Notes: a model not told the origin generated them from the letters alone. Shown: positions 24,001 through 32,864, counted from the stretch's first letter. The stretch is 37,487 nt of DNA from Pelagibacteraceae bacterium AG-325-C10 (GCA_003282975.1 QBYD01000012.1:1-37487); one strand, 5' to 3'. Translations and numbers: made by a program.

Positions 24001-24999
24001 ATGAGCAGTATTCCTTTAACATTAGAAGAAATATTTGATTTAGCTAAAAAAACTCTTTTAGCAAATGGATGTGATGATGAAACAGCATCAATATTATCTG
24101 AATTAATTAAAAATGCAGAAAGAGATGGATCTTTATCACATGGATTATTTAGATTACCTGCCTATGTAAGTGGTCTTAAAAGTGGAAAGATTAATGGTAA
24201 AGGCAAACCTGAAATCAATAAAGTTTCCGCGTCTGTTATTAAAGTACAAGGTAATAATTGTTTAGCTCCAGTTGTATTAAACAAAGGATTACCTGAACTG
24301 ATTAATGCTGCAAAAGAAAATGGTGTTGCTGTATTAGCAATTAATAATTCTCATCATATGGCTGCGATGTGGCCAGAAACTGAAAAGTTAGCTGAAGAGG
24401 GTTTGGTAGCTTTTGCTTGTACATCATATAAGCCGGCAGTGGCTCCTGCAGGAGCTATAAAACCATTGTTTGGAACAAACCCAATTTCATTTGCTTGGCC
24501 TAGACCAGGAAGTACTCCTGTTGTTTATGATATGGCCACAGCATCAATGGCTATGGGTGAAGTTCAAGTTGCTAAAAGAGAAGGGCATAAAGTACCTCTT
24601 GGAACTGGTTTAACTAAAGATGGTAAAGAGACAACAGATCCAGGCGAAATTGCTGATGGAGGTGTGTTATTACCATTTGGTGGTTACAAAGGTTCTGCAA
24701 TAGCAATGATGGTTGAATTAATGGCTGGTGCTTTAGTAGGTGATAATTTTAGTTATGAAACTGCTTTAAAAGATAATAATGATGGAGGACCTCCAAGCGG
24801 TGGTGAGTTTATTTTAGCTATTTGTCCAGATAAAACAGCAGGTACAAGCTGGCAAACCCATGCTGATGAATTTTTTGATAAAATGAAATCAATGGGCGAC
24901 GTAAGATTACCAGGCGAAAGAAGACATAAAAATAGACTTGATAAGGGACCAAGGAATATTAACGAAGAGTTGGTTAATAAAATAAAATCTTTAAGCTAA
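24001..24999 (+). CDS. Ldh2/malate-lactate dehydrogenase-family NAD(P)-dependent oxidoreductase
   Basis: A 332-residue enzyme of the family that includes sulfolactate and ureidoglycolate dehydrogenases and Delta1-piperideine-2-carboxylate/pyrroline-2-carboxylate reductases. Supporting features are the catalytic-type histidine in DGSLSHGLFRLPAYV (about 40-54), NNSHHMAAMWPETEKLAEEG, GTNPISFAWPRPG and VVYDMATASMAMGEVQVAKREG, with LLPFGGYKGSAIAMMVELMAGALVG near residue 220-245. The wording of these motifs favours the imino-acid reductase (DpkA/LhpD) branch, but substrate cannot be fixed from sequence. It starts 3 bases after zur, so the two are probably co-transcribed. Its last 9 bases overlap the end of convergent xthA. 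Confidence 0.85.
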   Translation: MSSIPLTLEEIFDLAKKTLLANGCDDETASILSELIKNAERDGSLSHGLFRLPAYVSGLKSGKINGKGKPEINKVSASVIKVQGNNCLAPVVLNKGLPELINAAKENGVAVLAINNSHHMAAMWPETEKLAEEGLVAFACTSYKPAVAPAGAIKPLFGTNPISFAWPRPGSTPVVYDMATASMAMGEVQVAKREGHKVPLGTGLTKDGKETTDPGEIADGGVLLPFGGYKGSAIAMMVELMAGALVGDNFSYETALKDNNDGGPPSGGEFILAICPDKTAGTSWQTHADEFFDKMKSMGDVRLPGERRHKNRLDKGPRNINEELVNKIKSLS

Positions 25000-25767
25000 T
25001 TTAATTTCTATTGGTGTGTGATCAGATGGTTTTTCTCTTCCACGAGGATCTTTATTAATATTTATCTCTTTAACAGTATCAATCATAGAATTTGAAACTA
25101 AGAAATGGTCAATTCTCATACCATTATTTTTTTGCCAAGCGCCTCTCATATAATCCCAGAATGTGTATCCTTCTTTATCTTCATTAAAATGCCTGTAAAC
25201 ATCGCTAAAGCCAAGATTAAGCATTTCTCTAAATTTCTTCCTTATTTCAAGTCGGTACAATGCATCATCTTCAAAACTTTTGACATTATAAACATCTTCG
25301 GCTGCAGGAATAACATTAAAATCACCCGCTAATATTATATTAGAGTTTTTTTTAGAAAGTGTTTTTAATTGTTTGATTAGTTGATCCATCCAATTTTTTT
25401 TATAATCATACTTTTCAGTATCAACAGGATTTCCATTGGGCGTATAAATATTTATTAACTGAATAATTTTCTTTTTATATTCAATCTCAGCTGAAATTAT
25501 TCTAGATTGTTTTAACTTATCTTTGATTAAATCAGTTCTAACATTATTTAATTTATTTTTTGATATAATAGCTACACCATTGTAGCTTTTTTGACCAAAA
25601 ACATAACTTTCATAATCCATTGAAGCAAAATCATCATAAGGAAAATTTACATCTTCCGTTTTAATCTCTTGCATCATTAAAACATCAGGTTTGTATTTTA
25701 GTAAATAATTTTTTATATTTTCAATTCTTGCTCTGACAGAGTTAACGTTCCAAGATGAAATTAACAT
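24991..25767 (-). CDS. xthA: Exodeoxyribonuclease III / AP endonuclease
   Basis: A 258-residue DNA-repair nuclease of the exonuclease-endonuclease-phosphatase fold that cleaves at abasic sites and degrades one strand from 3' ends. It shows SSWNVNSVRAR at the N-terminus, catalytic E34 in MMQEIK, NIYTPNGNP, the GDFNVIP motif with the Asp/Asn pair, and the C-terminal SDHTPI with the catalytic Asp-His. The start is taken at 25767 (MLISSWN), which shares one base with the erpA stop; a longer frame to 25797 exists but would overlap erpA and adds a non-family leader. The 3' end overlaps the convergent reductase gene by 9 bases. Confidence 0.94.
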   Translation of the reverse strand: MLISSWNVNSVRARIENIKNYLLKYKPDVLMMQEIKTEDVNFPYDDFASMDYESYVFGQKSYNGVAIISKNKLNNVRTDLIKDKLKQSRIISAEIEYKKKIIQLINIYTPNGNPVDTEKYDYKKNWMDQLIKQLKTLSKKNSNIILAGDFNVIPAAEDVYNVKSFEDDALYRLEIRKKFREMLNLGFSDVYRHFNEDKEGYTFWDYMRGAWQKNNGMRIDHFLVSNSMIDTVKEININKDPRGREKPSDHTPIEIKLA

Positions 25768-26084
25768 TATAGAGAAAATGAAACACCACAACCACAAGAG
25801 GATTTAGTTTGTGGGTTAGAAATTTTAAAAGATTCACCAATAAGTTCGGATACATAATCAACTTCAGATCCTTTTAATAAATCTGCTGATGTTTTATCAA
25901 TTAAAATATTTTCAAAATTTAAATCGTCATCATTTTTAGATTTATCGAATGTAAATTCATATTGAAAACCTGAGCAACCACCACCTTTGATAGCGATTCT
26001 AAAAAAAGATCCTTGATCTTTTTTAGATAACAAATTCGCTATTTGTTTTAGAGCATTATCTGTAAATTTAATTTCTTTAATCAT
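25767..26084 (-). CDS. erpA: A-type iron-sulfur cluster insertion protein (ErpA)
   Basis: A 105-residue A-type carrier that delivers Fe-S clusters to target enzymes. The three ligand cysteines are in place: C37 in GGGCSGFQY, and C97 and C99 in SSCGCGVSF. The IRVGIKGGGCSG-like pattern, here FRIAIKGGGCSG, and the DYVSELIGESFKISNP segment agree with ErpA more than IscA, though the distinction is not certain from sequence alone. It is coupled to xthA by a one-base overlap and is divergent from dgt with a 50-base gap. Confidence 0.92.
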   Translation of the reverse strand: MIKEIKFTDNALKQIANLLSKKDQGSFFRIAIKGGGCSGFQYEFTFDKSKNDDDLNFENILIDKTSADLLKGSEVDYVSELIGESFKISNPQTKSSCGCGVSFSL

Positions 26085-26134
26085 GTTTCAACACTGATAT
26101 TACTAATATAATACTTAATTATTTAAATTAAAGG
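26085..26134. promoter_or_regulatory. Divergent promoter region erpA / dgt
   Basis: This 50-base gap must serve both erpA (minus) and dgt (plus). A TATAAT (26107-26112) suits dgt, and TATTAT/TATATT can serve erpA on the other strand. TTAATT and AATTAA arms (26115-26131) form a small AT-only palindrome just before the AAAGG ribosome-binding site of dgt. No clear -35 element is visible for either gene. Confidence 0.35.
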
Positions 26135-27253
26135 ATGAAAAAACATACTCAGTTAAGCGTATTTAAAAGTAAAGGGAGACTAAATAATGAGCCTACTTCA
26201 AAATATCGCTCTCCTTTTCAAAGAGATAGAGATAGAATAATACATAGTGCGTCCTTTAGAAGATTGAAGCATAAAACCCAAGTTTTTGTAAATACAGAAG
26301 GCGACCATTTTAGAACAAGAATTACACATTCAATTGAGGTTGCTCAAATTGCGAGATCTATAGCTAAATATCTCAAATTAAATGAAGATTTAACTGAAAC
26401 ATTAAGTCTTGCACATGATTTAGGTCATACACCATTTGGTCATGCTGGCGAAGATGCACTAGATGAATGCATGGAAAATTATGGTGGCTTTGATCATAAT
26501 TTACAAACATTAAGAATAGTTATGTTTTTAGAAAATAAGTATTTTAAATTTAAAGGTCTAAATTTAACAATTGAAACTTTAGAGGGTCTTTTAAAACATA
26601 ATGGACCAGTTAATAACTTAGGTTTAGTTAATAGATTAATTGGTTTAAAAACTTTTAAAGATAAGATTAAATTTAGCACTTATCCTTCTTTAGAAGCACA
26701 AATTTCAGCAATATCTGATGATATAGCCTACAATAATCATGATATCCAAGACGGTATTAATGCCAATTTGTTCAAATTAGAAGAGCTTATGGAAATAGAT
26801 TTTTTTAAATCAATCTATATTAAGTACAAGAAAAAGATTAATAAGAATAACTACAAGATAGCAACTTATCAAATTATTAGAGACTCAATAGATTCAATGA
26901 TTAGAGATTTATTAACTAATACACAAAAGAATTTAAAAGAACTAAAGATAAAATCATTAAAAGATATTTCTAATTCCAGACAATTACTAGTATGTTTTTC
27001 AAATAAAATCCAAAATTCTGAAAAGGAAATTAAGTTTTTTTTAAGAACAAAAATGTATGACAACAAATCAGTTTTAAACAAAAATAAACGAGGAAAAGTA
27101 ATTATTAAAAAATTATTTAAAATAATCAAATCAAATCCCAAAAAATTTCTAACAAAAGATCAATTGACTAAGGACAAATTTAGAGCTATTTCAGATTTTA
27201 TTTCAGGTATGACAGATCGTTATGCAATTAACCTTTATAATAATTATAAATGA
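26135..27253 (+). CDS. dgt: Deoxyguanosinetriphosphate triphosphohydrolase-like protein (dNTPase)
   Basis: A 372-residue HD-domain enzyme that hydrolyses deoxynucleoside triphosphates to nucleoside and triphosphate, balancing dNTP pools. Typical motifs are SPFQRDRDRIIHSASFRRLKHKTQVF (26-51), H65 in RTRITHSIEVAQIARSI, the HD pair H94-D95 in LSLAHDLGHTPFGHAGED and, later, SLEAQISAISDDIAYNNHDIQDG with another metal-binding Asp. The C-terminal third is lysine-rich, in keeping with AT-driven codon use. It overlaps argS by 4 bases (ATGA). Confidence 0.94.
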   Translation: MKKHTQLSVFKSKGRLNNEPTSKYRSPFQRDRDRIIHSASFRRLKHKTQVFVNTEGDHFRTRITHSIEVAQIARSIAKYLKLNEDLTETLSLAHDLGHTPFGHAGEDALDECMENYGGFDHNLQTLRIVMFLENKYFKFKGLNLTIETLEGLLKHNGPVNNLGLVNRLIGLKTFKDKIKFSTYPSLEAQISAISDDIAYNNHDIQDGINANLFKLEELMEIDFFKSIYIKYKKKINKNNYKIATYQIIRDSIDSMIRDLLTNTQKNLKELKIKSLKDISNSRQLLVCFSNKIQNSEKEIKFFLRTKMYDNKSVLNKNKRGKVIIKKLFKIIKSNPKKFLTKDQLTKDKFRAISDFISGMTDRYAINLYNNYK

Positions 27254-28980
27254 ATATTTTTGAATTATATTTAGATAAGATTAAATCAATTATAACAGAT
27301 CTTAATAAAAAAGGTGACTTACTAATTCCTGAGACTTTTAATGGAATTAATGCAGAAATTCCTCCACCTAAATTTGATTGTGATATCTCAACAAATGTGG
27401 CGATGGTTCTTTCAAAACTTAATCAAAAATCACCTATTGATTTAGCAGAACAAATATCACCAATTATTAAAAATAAAGATCCTTTAATTGAGAATATAAA
27501 TGTTGTTAAACCAGGTTTTATAAATATTAAGTTTAAACCATTATTTTGGTCAAATTTTATTCAAGAAATAATAACTAATTCATCAACCTATGGGGTTAAT
27601 GAAAAAGAAAAAAAACTTAATTATTTAGTAGAATTTGTTTCTGCAAATCCTACAGGTCCATTGCATGTTGGTCATTGTAGAGGAGCAATTTTAGGTGATG
27701 TAATTTCAAATGTACTAATTTTTAATAAACACAAGGTTACAAGAGAATATTATGTAAATGATTACGGTAATCAAATAATTAACTTTACTAAATCTGTTTA
27801 TTTTAGAATACGTGAATTAAAGTTTAATGAAACTTTTCCAAGTAATGAGGATCTTTATCCAGGTGACTATCTAATTGATTTTGCTAAAAATATTATATCA
27901 TCAAATTCTGATATTAATTTTGATAATTATGATGATATTTCAGAAAAATTAACCACTTTGTCTATAGAAGAAGCCTTACTTTTAATTAAAAAAAATTTAA
28001 AAAGTTTGGGAATTAATCATGATAATTTTGTAAGTGAAAAGAATATAGTTGTTAATAATGAAGTAGAAGAAGTAATTAAATTTTTAGAAGCTAGTAAATT
28101 TGTATACAAAGGTAAAATTAAAGCACCTGCTGGTGAAGATAATGAAAATTGGGTAGAACGAGAACAATTGTTGTTTAAATCAACAGATTTTGGCGATGAT
28201 AAAGATAGAGCATTACAAAAATCTGATGGTAGTTGGACTTATTTTGCAAGTGATGTTGCATATCATAAAAATAAAGTTGATAGAAATTTTGATTATCTAA
28301 TTAATATACTTGGCGCTGATCATGCTGGTTATATTAAAAGAATTTCATCATCTGTAGAAGCTATATCAGGCATCAAAGGAAAATTAATTTGTAAAGTAAG
28401 CCAACTCGTAAAACTAATCAAAGATAAAAAACCTTTTAAAATGTCTAAAAGAAAAGGTGACTATATTACTGTTGATGACTTAATCGAAGAAGTTGGAAAA
28501 GATGCTACGAGATTTATAATGCTTAATAGAAGTAGTGATGTAGAACTAGATTTCGATTTTGATGCTGTTAAAGAAAAATCAAAAGATAATCCTCTTTATT
28601 ATGTTCAATATTGTTATGCAAGGATTTCATCTGTTTTTAGACATCTAAATAAAGATTTAAACTCAAGTATAGATATTGATAATTATTCATTTGAATATTC
28701 AGACGATGAAATTAAAATATTAAAAAAAGTTTCTGAATGGCCAAAATGTATTGAAGCAGCAAGTAATAAACTTGAACCACATCGTATACCAATTTATCTA
28801 TATGAACTTGCTTCAGAATTTCATTCATATTGGAACTTAGGAAAACAACAGCCAGAAAAAAGATTTATTAATGATCAAAAAGAGATCTCACCTGACATGT
28901 TAGTATTTTTAAAAGCGATTTCAAATGTGATTAAATCAGGTATGTCTATCGTAGGTGTTGATACACCAGATAAAATGTAA
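27250..28980 (+). CDS. argS: Arginyl-tRNA synthetase
   Basis: A 576-residue class Ia synthetase charging tRNA-Arg. An N-terminal Add-1 domain spans residues 1 to about 110. The catalytic HVGH is at 139-142 in SANPTGPLHVGHCRGAILGD, and the KMSKR loop is in PFKMSKRKGDYITVDDL. The DALR anticodon-binding domain at the end begins around YYVQYCYARISSVFRHL, with the family-typical ELASEFHSYWNLGK. It starts within the dgt stop (4-base overlap) and its stop shares one base with the next small gene. Confidence 0.97.
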   Translation: MNIFELYLDKIKSIITDLNKKGDLLIPETFNGINAEIPPPKFDCDISTNVAMVLSKLNQKSPIDLAEQISPIIKNKDPLIENINVVKPGFINIKFKPLFWSNFIQEIITNSSTYGVNEKEKKLNYLVEFVSANPTGPLHVGHCRGAILGDVISNVLIFNKHKVTREYYVNDYGNQIINFTKSVYFRIRELKFNETFPSNEDLYPGDYLIDFAKNIISSNSDINFDNYDDISEKLTTLSIEEALLLIKKNLKSLGINHDNFVSEKNIVVNNEVEEVIKFLEASKFVYKGKIKAPAGEDNENWVEREQLLFKSTDFGDDKDRALQKSDGSWTYFASDVAYHKNKVDRNFDYLINILGADHAGYIKRISSSVEAISGIKGKLICKVSQLVKLIKDKKPFKMSKRKGDYITVDDLIEEVGKDATRFIMLNRSSDVELDFDFDAVKEKSKDNPLYYVQYCYARISSVFRHLNKDLNSSIDIDNYSFEYSDDEIKILKKVSEWPKCIEAASNKLEPHRIPIYLYELASEFHSYWNLGKQQPEKRFINDQKEISPDMLVFLKAISNVIKSGMSIVGVDTPDKM

Positions 28981-29240
28981 TGTTAAAAGAAATTAAATAT
29001 TTAATATTCATTCTAATTATTGGAATATTTCTATTTTTTACAGGAAGATATTATTTCTCTGATCAAAATATTAAAAAATCCTACCGGTCACATAACAATA
29101 TTAAAGAAAAAATAAAGATTTATTCAAAAAATTTACCCATTTTAGAAAGTGATACCCAAGATATAATTGAATACGTAAATCAAACTAACAAAAAAAAGAA
29201 AAAGAAATTTAATTTTTGGAAACTTTTAGAAAATGATTAG
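28980..29240 (+). CDS. Small single-helix membrane protein in the usual SPOR-protein slot
   Basis: An 86-residue protein: short cytoplasmic start, one membrane helix at about 6-22, then a charged, lysine-rich extracytoplasmic tail with the run NKKKKKKFNFWK near the end. I find no SPOR fold or other domain. In many Alphaproteobacteria the gene between argS and nagZ encodes a membrane-anchored SPOR-domain protein that binds denuded glycan strands at the septum. This gene has the right place and N-terminal topology but lacks about 70 or more residues that a SPOR domain needs. Its start overlaps the argS stop by one base and its end overlaps nagZ by 8 bases, both arguing that it is translated. 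Confidence 0.6.
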   Translation: MLKEIKYLIFILIIGIFLFFTGRYYFSDQNIKKSYRSHNNIKEKIKIYSKNLPILESDTQDIIEYVNQTNKKKKKKFNFWKLLEND

Positions 29241-30183
29241 CAATAGAAAGGCTTTTATTGTTGGCTTAAAATCTTATAAATTATCTAATAATGAAAAAAT
29301 TTTCTTAAAGAAACATAAGCCTTGGGGCGTTATTTTATTTTCAAGGAATATTAAATCCATTAATCAAACAAAAACTCTTACAGATAATATTAAAAAAATT
29401 TTTAAGGATAAAAATTATCCAATATTAATTGATCAGGAAGGTGGTAGGGTCAATAGATTAAATAAGATAATATCATTTGATAACTTAACATCAGAGTACT
29501 TCGGAGGTCTTTATAAAAAAAATAAAAAAAACTTTAATATATTTTATAAATTATTTGTTGATAAAACTTCATATTTACTAAAATTAATTGGGTCTAATAT
29601 AAATACCGTTCCAATTCTGGATCTAAGAGTCAAAGGTGCAAGTAACATTATTGGCGATAGATCTTTTTCTAAAAATAAAAATACAGTTTTTAAAATAGGA
29701 GATTTATGTATCAAACTTTTTCATAAAAACTCAGTTGGTACTGTAATTAAACATATTCCTGGTCATGGATTGGCTAAAGTTGATAGTCACAGTTTTACAC
29801 CGATAGTTAAAAAAACTGTCAAATATCTAGAAAAAAATGATTTTTATCCTTTTAAAAATAAAGCATGCTATTTTGCAATGACTGCTCATGTCATTTATGA
29901 AAAATTAGATAAACACAACACAGTAACTCATTCCAAAAAAGTAATTCAATATATTAGAAGGAAAATTGGATTTAAAAATATTCTTATTTCTGACGACCTA
30001 TCTATGAAAAGTTTAAAAGAAGATATGAAAACGAAGACTGTTAAAGCTTTTAAAGCAGGTTGTAACATTGTTTTACATTGTAATGGTAATCAAAAAGAAA
30101 TGACGATTGTTGCTAATAACACACCCTTGATAAGTAGTTTTATAATTAAAAAAACATCACAATTTTATAAAATTTTAAGTTAA
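29233..30183 (+). CDS. nagZ: Beta-N-acetylhexosaminidase (NagZ)
   Basis: A 316-residue glycoside hydrolase family 3 enzyme that removes N-acetylglucosamine from recycled cell-wall muropeptides in the cytoplasm. It shows PWGVILFSRNI, the DQEGGRVNRL motif (67-76), the KHIPGHG loop (173-179) that carries the general acid/base histidine of this family, and the nucleophile region ISDDLSMKSL (about 252-261). The protein is a little shorter than the 330 to 340 residues common in relatives. It starts inside the end of the small membrane gene and is followed by scpA after 9 bases, the standard alphaproteobacterial order. Confidence 0.95.
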   Translation: MISNRKAFIVGLKSYKLSNNEKIFLKKHKPWGVILFSRNIKSINQTKTLTDNIKKIFKDKNYPILIDQEGGRVNRLNKIISFDNLTSEYFGGLYKKNKKNFNIFYKLFVDKTSYLLKLIGSNINTVPILDLRVKGASNIIGDRSFSKNKNTVFKIGDLCIKLFHKNSVGTVIKHIPGHGLAKVDSHSFTPIVKKTVKYLEKNDFYPFKNKACYFAMTAHVIYEKLDKHNTVTHSKKVIQYIRRKIGFKNILISDDLSMKSLKEDMKTKTVKAFKAGCNIVLHCNGNQKEMTIVANNTPLISSFIIKKTSQFYKILS

Positions 30184-30192
30184 TATCTAAGT

Positions 30193-30936
30193 ATGTCTGA
30201 GTCTGATTCTGTATTATTTAATGTTGATATAAATAATTACAGTGGTCCTTTAGATGTACTTTTAGATTTAGCTAAAGCACAAAAAGTTGATTTAGAAGAA
30301 ATTTCAATAACTAAACTAGCAGATCAATTTCACGAATATATTACTAGAGAAAAAGATTTAAATTTAGAAATTGCTTCAGAATATTTATTAATGGCTACTT
30401 GGCTTGCTTATCTAAAATCTAAATTATTATTACCTGGAGATCCTGAAGAAGAATTTAAAGTTCAAGAAGTTGCTGATAAATTAAAATTACAACTTAAAAA
30501 ATTAGAATTAATCAGATTACTATCAGATCAAATGCTCAAAAGAAAAAGATTGGGTAGAGAGATTAGAACTAGAGGCATAAAAGGTAATATAAGGTCAATT
30601 TATAGTTCTGAATATAATTTAACTATGTTTGAATTATTAAAAGCATATTCATCAATTATAATGACTAAAGACTTTCAAAGAATAAACATTCCAAAACTAC
30701 CTGTTTTTACAACTGAGGATGGCATCAAAACAATTAAAGAATTTTTTGGTAAATTAATTGATTGGAAAAATATCGATGATTTGATACCTCGAGCATTTAA
30801 GGATGGATCAAAAAATAAAAAAACTGGCAAAGCTGGAATTTTTTCTGGATCATTAGAGCTTGTTAAAGAAGGTAATATTTCGATAAAACAAGAAAAATTA
30901 TATGGAGATATTTATATTAAAAAAATAAATGATTAA
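30193..30936 (+). CDS. scpA: Segregation and condensation protein A (kleisin)
   Basis: A 247-residue kleisin that bridges the SMC dimer and ScpB in chromosome condensation. The N-terminal SMC-neck-binding part contains YSGPLDVLLDLAKAQKVDLEEISITKLADQF, followed by EYLLMATWLAYLKSKLLLP, a hallmark of ScpA. The C-terminal winged helix includes VTFLALLEL-like sequence, here FSGSLELVKEGNISIKQEKLYGDIYI. It overlaps scpB by 8 bases. Length matches the family. The smc gene is not in the window. Confidence 0.95.
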   Translation: MSESDSVLFNVDINNYSGPLDVLLDLAKAQKVDLEEISITKLADQFHEYITREKDLNLEIASEYLLMATWLAYLKSKLLLPGDPEEEFKVQEVADKLKLQLKKLELIRLLSDQMLKRKRLGREIRTRGIKGNIRSIYSSEYNLTMFELLKAYSSIIMTKDFQRINIPKLPVFTTEDGIKTIKEFFGKLIDWKNIDDLIPRAFKDGSKNKKTGKAGIFSGSLELVKEGNISIKQEKLYGDIYIKKIND

Positions 30937-31630
30937 AAAAGAAAAATTAATCAAAGATAATGTAGTTAATTTTCCTTCTAAGTTAACTGACTTAGAAAAA
31001 GAGATCGAAGCTATAATTTTTGCTGCTGCTGAACCATTGGATGTGGATACAATTGAAAATAAAGTCTCAAAAAAATCAAATGTAGTTAAATCACTAGAAA
31101 AGTTACAAAATGAATATTCTAATCGAGGAATAAATTTAGTTTGCATCAAAAATAAATGGTCTTTTAGGACATCTCCAAAACTTTCAAATTTAATGTCACA
31201 GGAAAAGACTGTTGAAAAAAAATTATCAAGAGCAGCTGTAGAGACGTTAGCTATAATTGTTTATCATCAGCCTGTAACAAGAGCGGAGATTGAAGAAATT
31301 AGAGGAGTAGCTTTTGGAACTAATACCTTGGAAATTTTAATGGAACTCAATTGGGTCAAACCAGGAGGTCGTAAAGAGGTACCGGGTAAACCTATACAAT
31401 ATATGACTACAGATGAATTTTTAAGTCATTTTAATTTGCAAAAACTTTCTGATTTGCCAACAGTAGATGAATTAGGTGCTGCTGGATTGATTGATAGTTC
31501 AAGTATAGATAATGCTATTTTTGGAACAGGAAAATTCTTTAAAGAAAAACAGGATGAAAAGAAAGAAGATATCTATTCCAATATTGATGAAATGTTAAAT
31601 AGTACTCTTGATACTGAAGATAAAGAATAA
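30929..31630 (+). CDS. scpB: Segregation and condensation protein B
   Basis: A 233-residue partner of ScpA with two winged-helix domains. Supporting segments are LEKEIEAIIFAAAEPLDVDTIE near the start and the characteristic RAAVETLAIIVYHQPVTRAEIEEIRGV, followed by LEILMELNWVKPGGRKEVPGKPIQYMTTDEFLSHFNLQKLSDLP. The ATG at 30929 overlaps scpA. A variable acidic and lysine-rich tail closes the protein. The 46-base gap after it precedes the tat genes. Confidence 0.95.
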   Translation: MIKKEKLIKDNVVNFPSKLTDLEKEIEAIIFAAAEPLDVDTIENKVSKKSNVVKSLEKLQNEYSNRGINLVCIKNKWSFRTSPKLSNLMSQEKTVEKKLSRAAVETLAIIVYHQPVTRAEIEEIRGVAFGTNTLEILMELNWVKPGGRKEVPGKPIQYMTTDEFLSHFNLQKLSDLPTVDELGAAGLIDSSSIDNAIFGTGKFFKEKQDEKKEDIYSNIDEMLNSTLDTEDKE

Positions 31631-31676
31631 TAAAAAAGTAACTTTTAAATTATCCATAAAAAGGTTATAAGATTTT

Positions 31677-31877
31677 ATGAGCATAGGAATTTGGCAAATA
31701 GCAATTGTTGTAATATTAGTAGTCTTATTATTTGGTAGAGGAAAAATATCTAGTTTAATGGGAGATGTTGCTAAAGGTATTAAAAGTTTCAAAAAGGGAA
31801 TGGCATCAGATATAACTGATGAGTCAGAGCCAAAAAATATTTCCGACGAAAATAAAGACTCAGAAAATAAAAATTAA
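31677..31877 (+). CDS. tatA: Sec-independent protein translocase subunit TatA
   Basis: A 66-residue single-helix protein that forms the pore-like assembly of the twin-arginine export system. It shows [42 protein letters not shown]: a short periplasmic start, a membrane helix, the FG hinge and an amphipathic helix, then an acidic tail. It is 5 bases before tatB; the trio tatABC follows scpAB and precedes serS, as in many Alphaproteobacteria. Confidence 0.95.
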   Translation: MSIGIWQIAIVVILVVLLFGRGKISSLMGDVAKGIKSFKKGMASDITDESEPKNISDENKDSENKN

Positions 31878-31882
31878 ATCAC

Positions 31883-32101
31883 ATGCCTACTATTGGTTGG
31901 TTTGAGATATTAATAGTTGTTGTTATTGCTATAGTTATTTTGGGACCAAAAGATTTTCCAGTAATGTTAAAAAAAGTAGGTTCTTGGATTGGAACTGCAA
32001 AAAGATATGTGAACAACATACAAAATGAAGTTTCTAATATTGATATTGATGATGAAACAAACAACAATAAAATAAAAAAAGATATTAAAGAAGATGAATA
32101 A
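31883..32101 (+). CDS. tatB: Sec-independent protein translocase subunit TatB
   Basis: A 72-residue protein, far shorter than the 140 to 200 residues of many TatB proteins. The N-terminus MPTIGWFEILIVVVIAIVILGPKDFPVMLKKVGSW has the TatB-type LGPK(D/E)xP hinge instead of the TatA FGxxK hinge. An amphipathic helix follows (IGTAKRYVNNIQNEVSNI), then a brief charged end. TatB and TatC together recognise twin-arginine signal peptides. The short tail leaves just the part known to be needed for the core function. It overlaps tatC by 8 bases. Confidence 0.92.
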   Translation: MPTIGWFEILIVVVIAIVILGPKDFPVMLKKVGSWIGTAKRYVNNIQNEVSNIDIDDETNNNKIKKDIKEDE

Positions 32102-32864
32102 TGAAGAAAATGAAGGTGGCTTTGTAAGCCATTTAACTGAATTAAGAAAAAGACTTATAAATAGTTTTATATTTCTTATTATTTTTTTTATCGGTTGTTA
32201 TTTTTTTGCCGAACATATTTATGGGTTTTTAGTAGATCCTTATGCACAAGCTGTAAAAGATGATGGATCAGATAGAAGACTTATATTTACTGCACTTCAA
32301 GAAACTTTTTTAACTTATTTAAAGGTTTCATTTTTTACCGCTTTCTTTGTTACTTGTCCTTACATACTGATGCAAATATGGAAATTTATCGCACCTGGAT
32401 TATATAAGCATGAAAAAATTGCAATTTTACCTTACTTAATATTAACACCAATATTATTTTTTCTTGGTGGCATGCTTGTTTATTATTTGATTATGCCACT
32501 TGCAATTAAGTTTTTTCTATCGTTTGAAAGTACAGGTCTTTCTACTAGTTTGCCAATCCAACTTGAGGCTAAAGTAAATGAATATTTATCACTTGTAATG
32601 AAATTAATTTTTGCTTTTGGAATAAGCTTTCAGTTACCTGTTGTATTAAGTTTATTAGCAAGAGTAGGGATCGTAGATAGTGATTTTTTAAGAGAAAGAA
32701 GAAAATATGTAGTTGTAATAATTTTTGCAGCTGCAGCTTTATTAACGCCACCTGATCCTATAACTCAAATTGGATTAGCTATACCCTTATTAATTTTATA
32801 TGAATTATCAATATTTTCAGTAAAATTTATAGAGAATAAGAATCTAGAAAAAACAGATGCATAA
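32094..32864 (+). CDS. tatC: Sec-independent protein translocase subunit TatC
   Basis: A 256-residue, six-helix core receptor for twin-arginine signal peptides. It shows the conserved SHLTELRKRLINSF at the N-terminus, followed by ALQETFLTYLKVSFFTAFFVTCPYILMQIWKFIAPGLYKHEK and the late FGISFQLPVVLSLLARVG and LTPPDPITQIGLAIPLLILYE. All these are TatC hallmarks. The ATG at 32094 overlaps the tatB end, and the stop overlaps the serS start by 8 bases. Confidence 0.96.
   Translation: MNNEENEGGFVSHLTELRKRLINSFIFLIIFFIGCYFFAEHIYGFLVDPYAQAVKDDGSDRRLIFTALQETFLTYLKVSFFTAFFVTCPYILMQIWKFIAPGLYKHEKIAILPYLILTPILFFLGGMLVYYLIMPLAIKFFLSFESTGLSTSLPIQLEAKVNEYLSLVMKLIFAFGISFQLPVVLSLLARVGIVDSDFLRERRKYVVVIIFAAAALLTPPDPITQIGLAIPLLILYELSIFSVKFIENKNLEKTDA

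Noticed and set aside
25768-25797. Longer N-terminus for XthA
   Set aside because: The extra residues (MWLWCFIFSI) precede the normal family start and overlap erpA; the ATG at 25767 fits the coupled TAATG arrangement.
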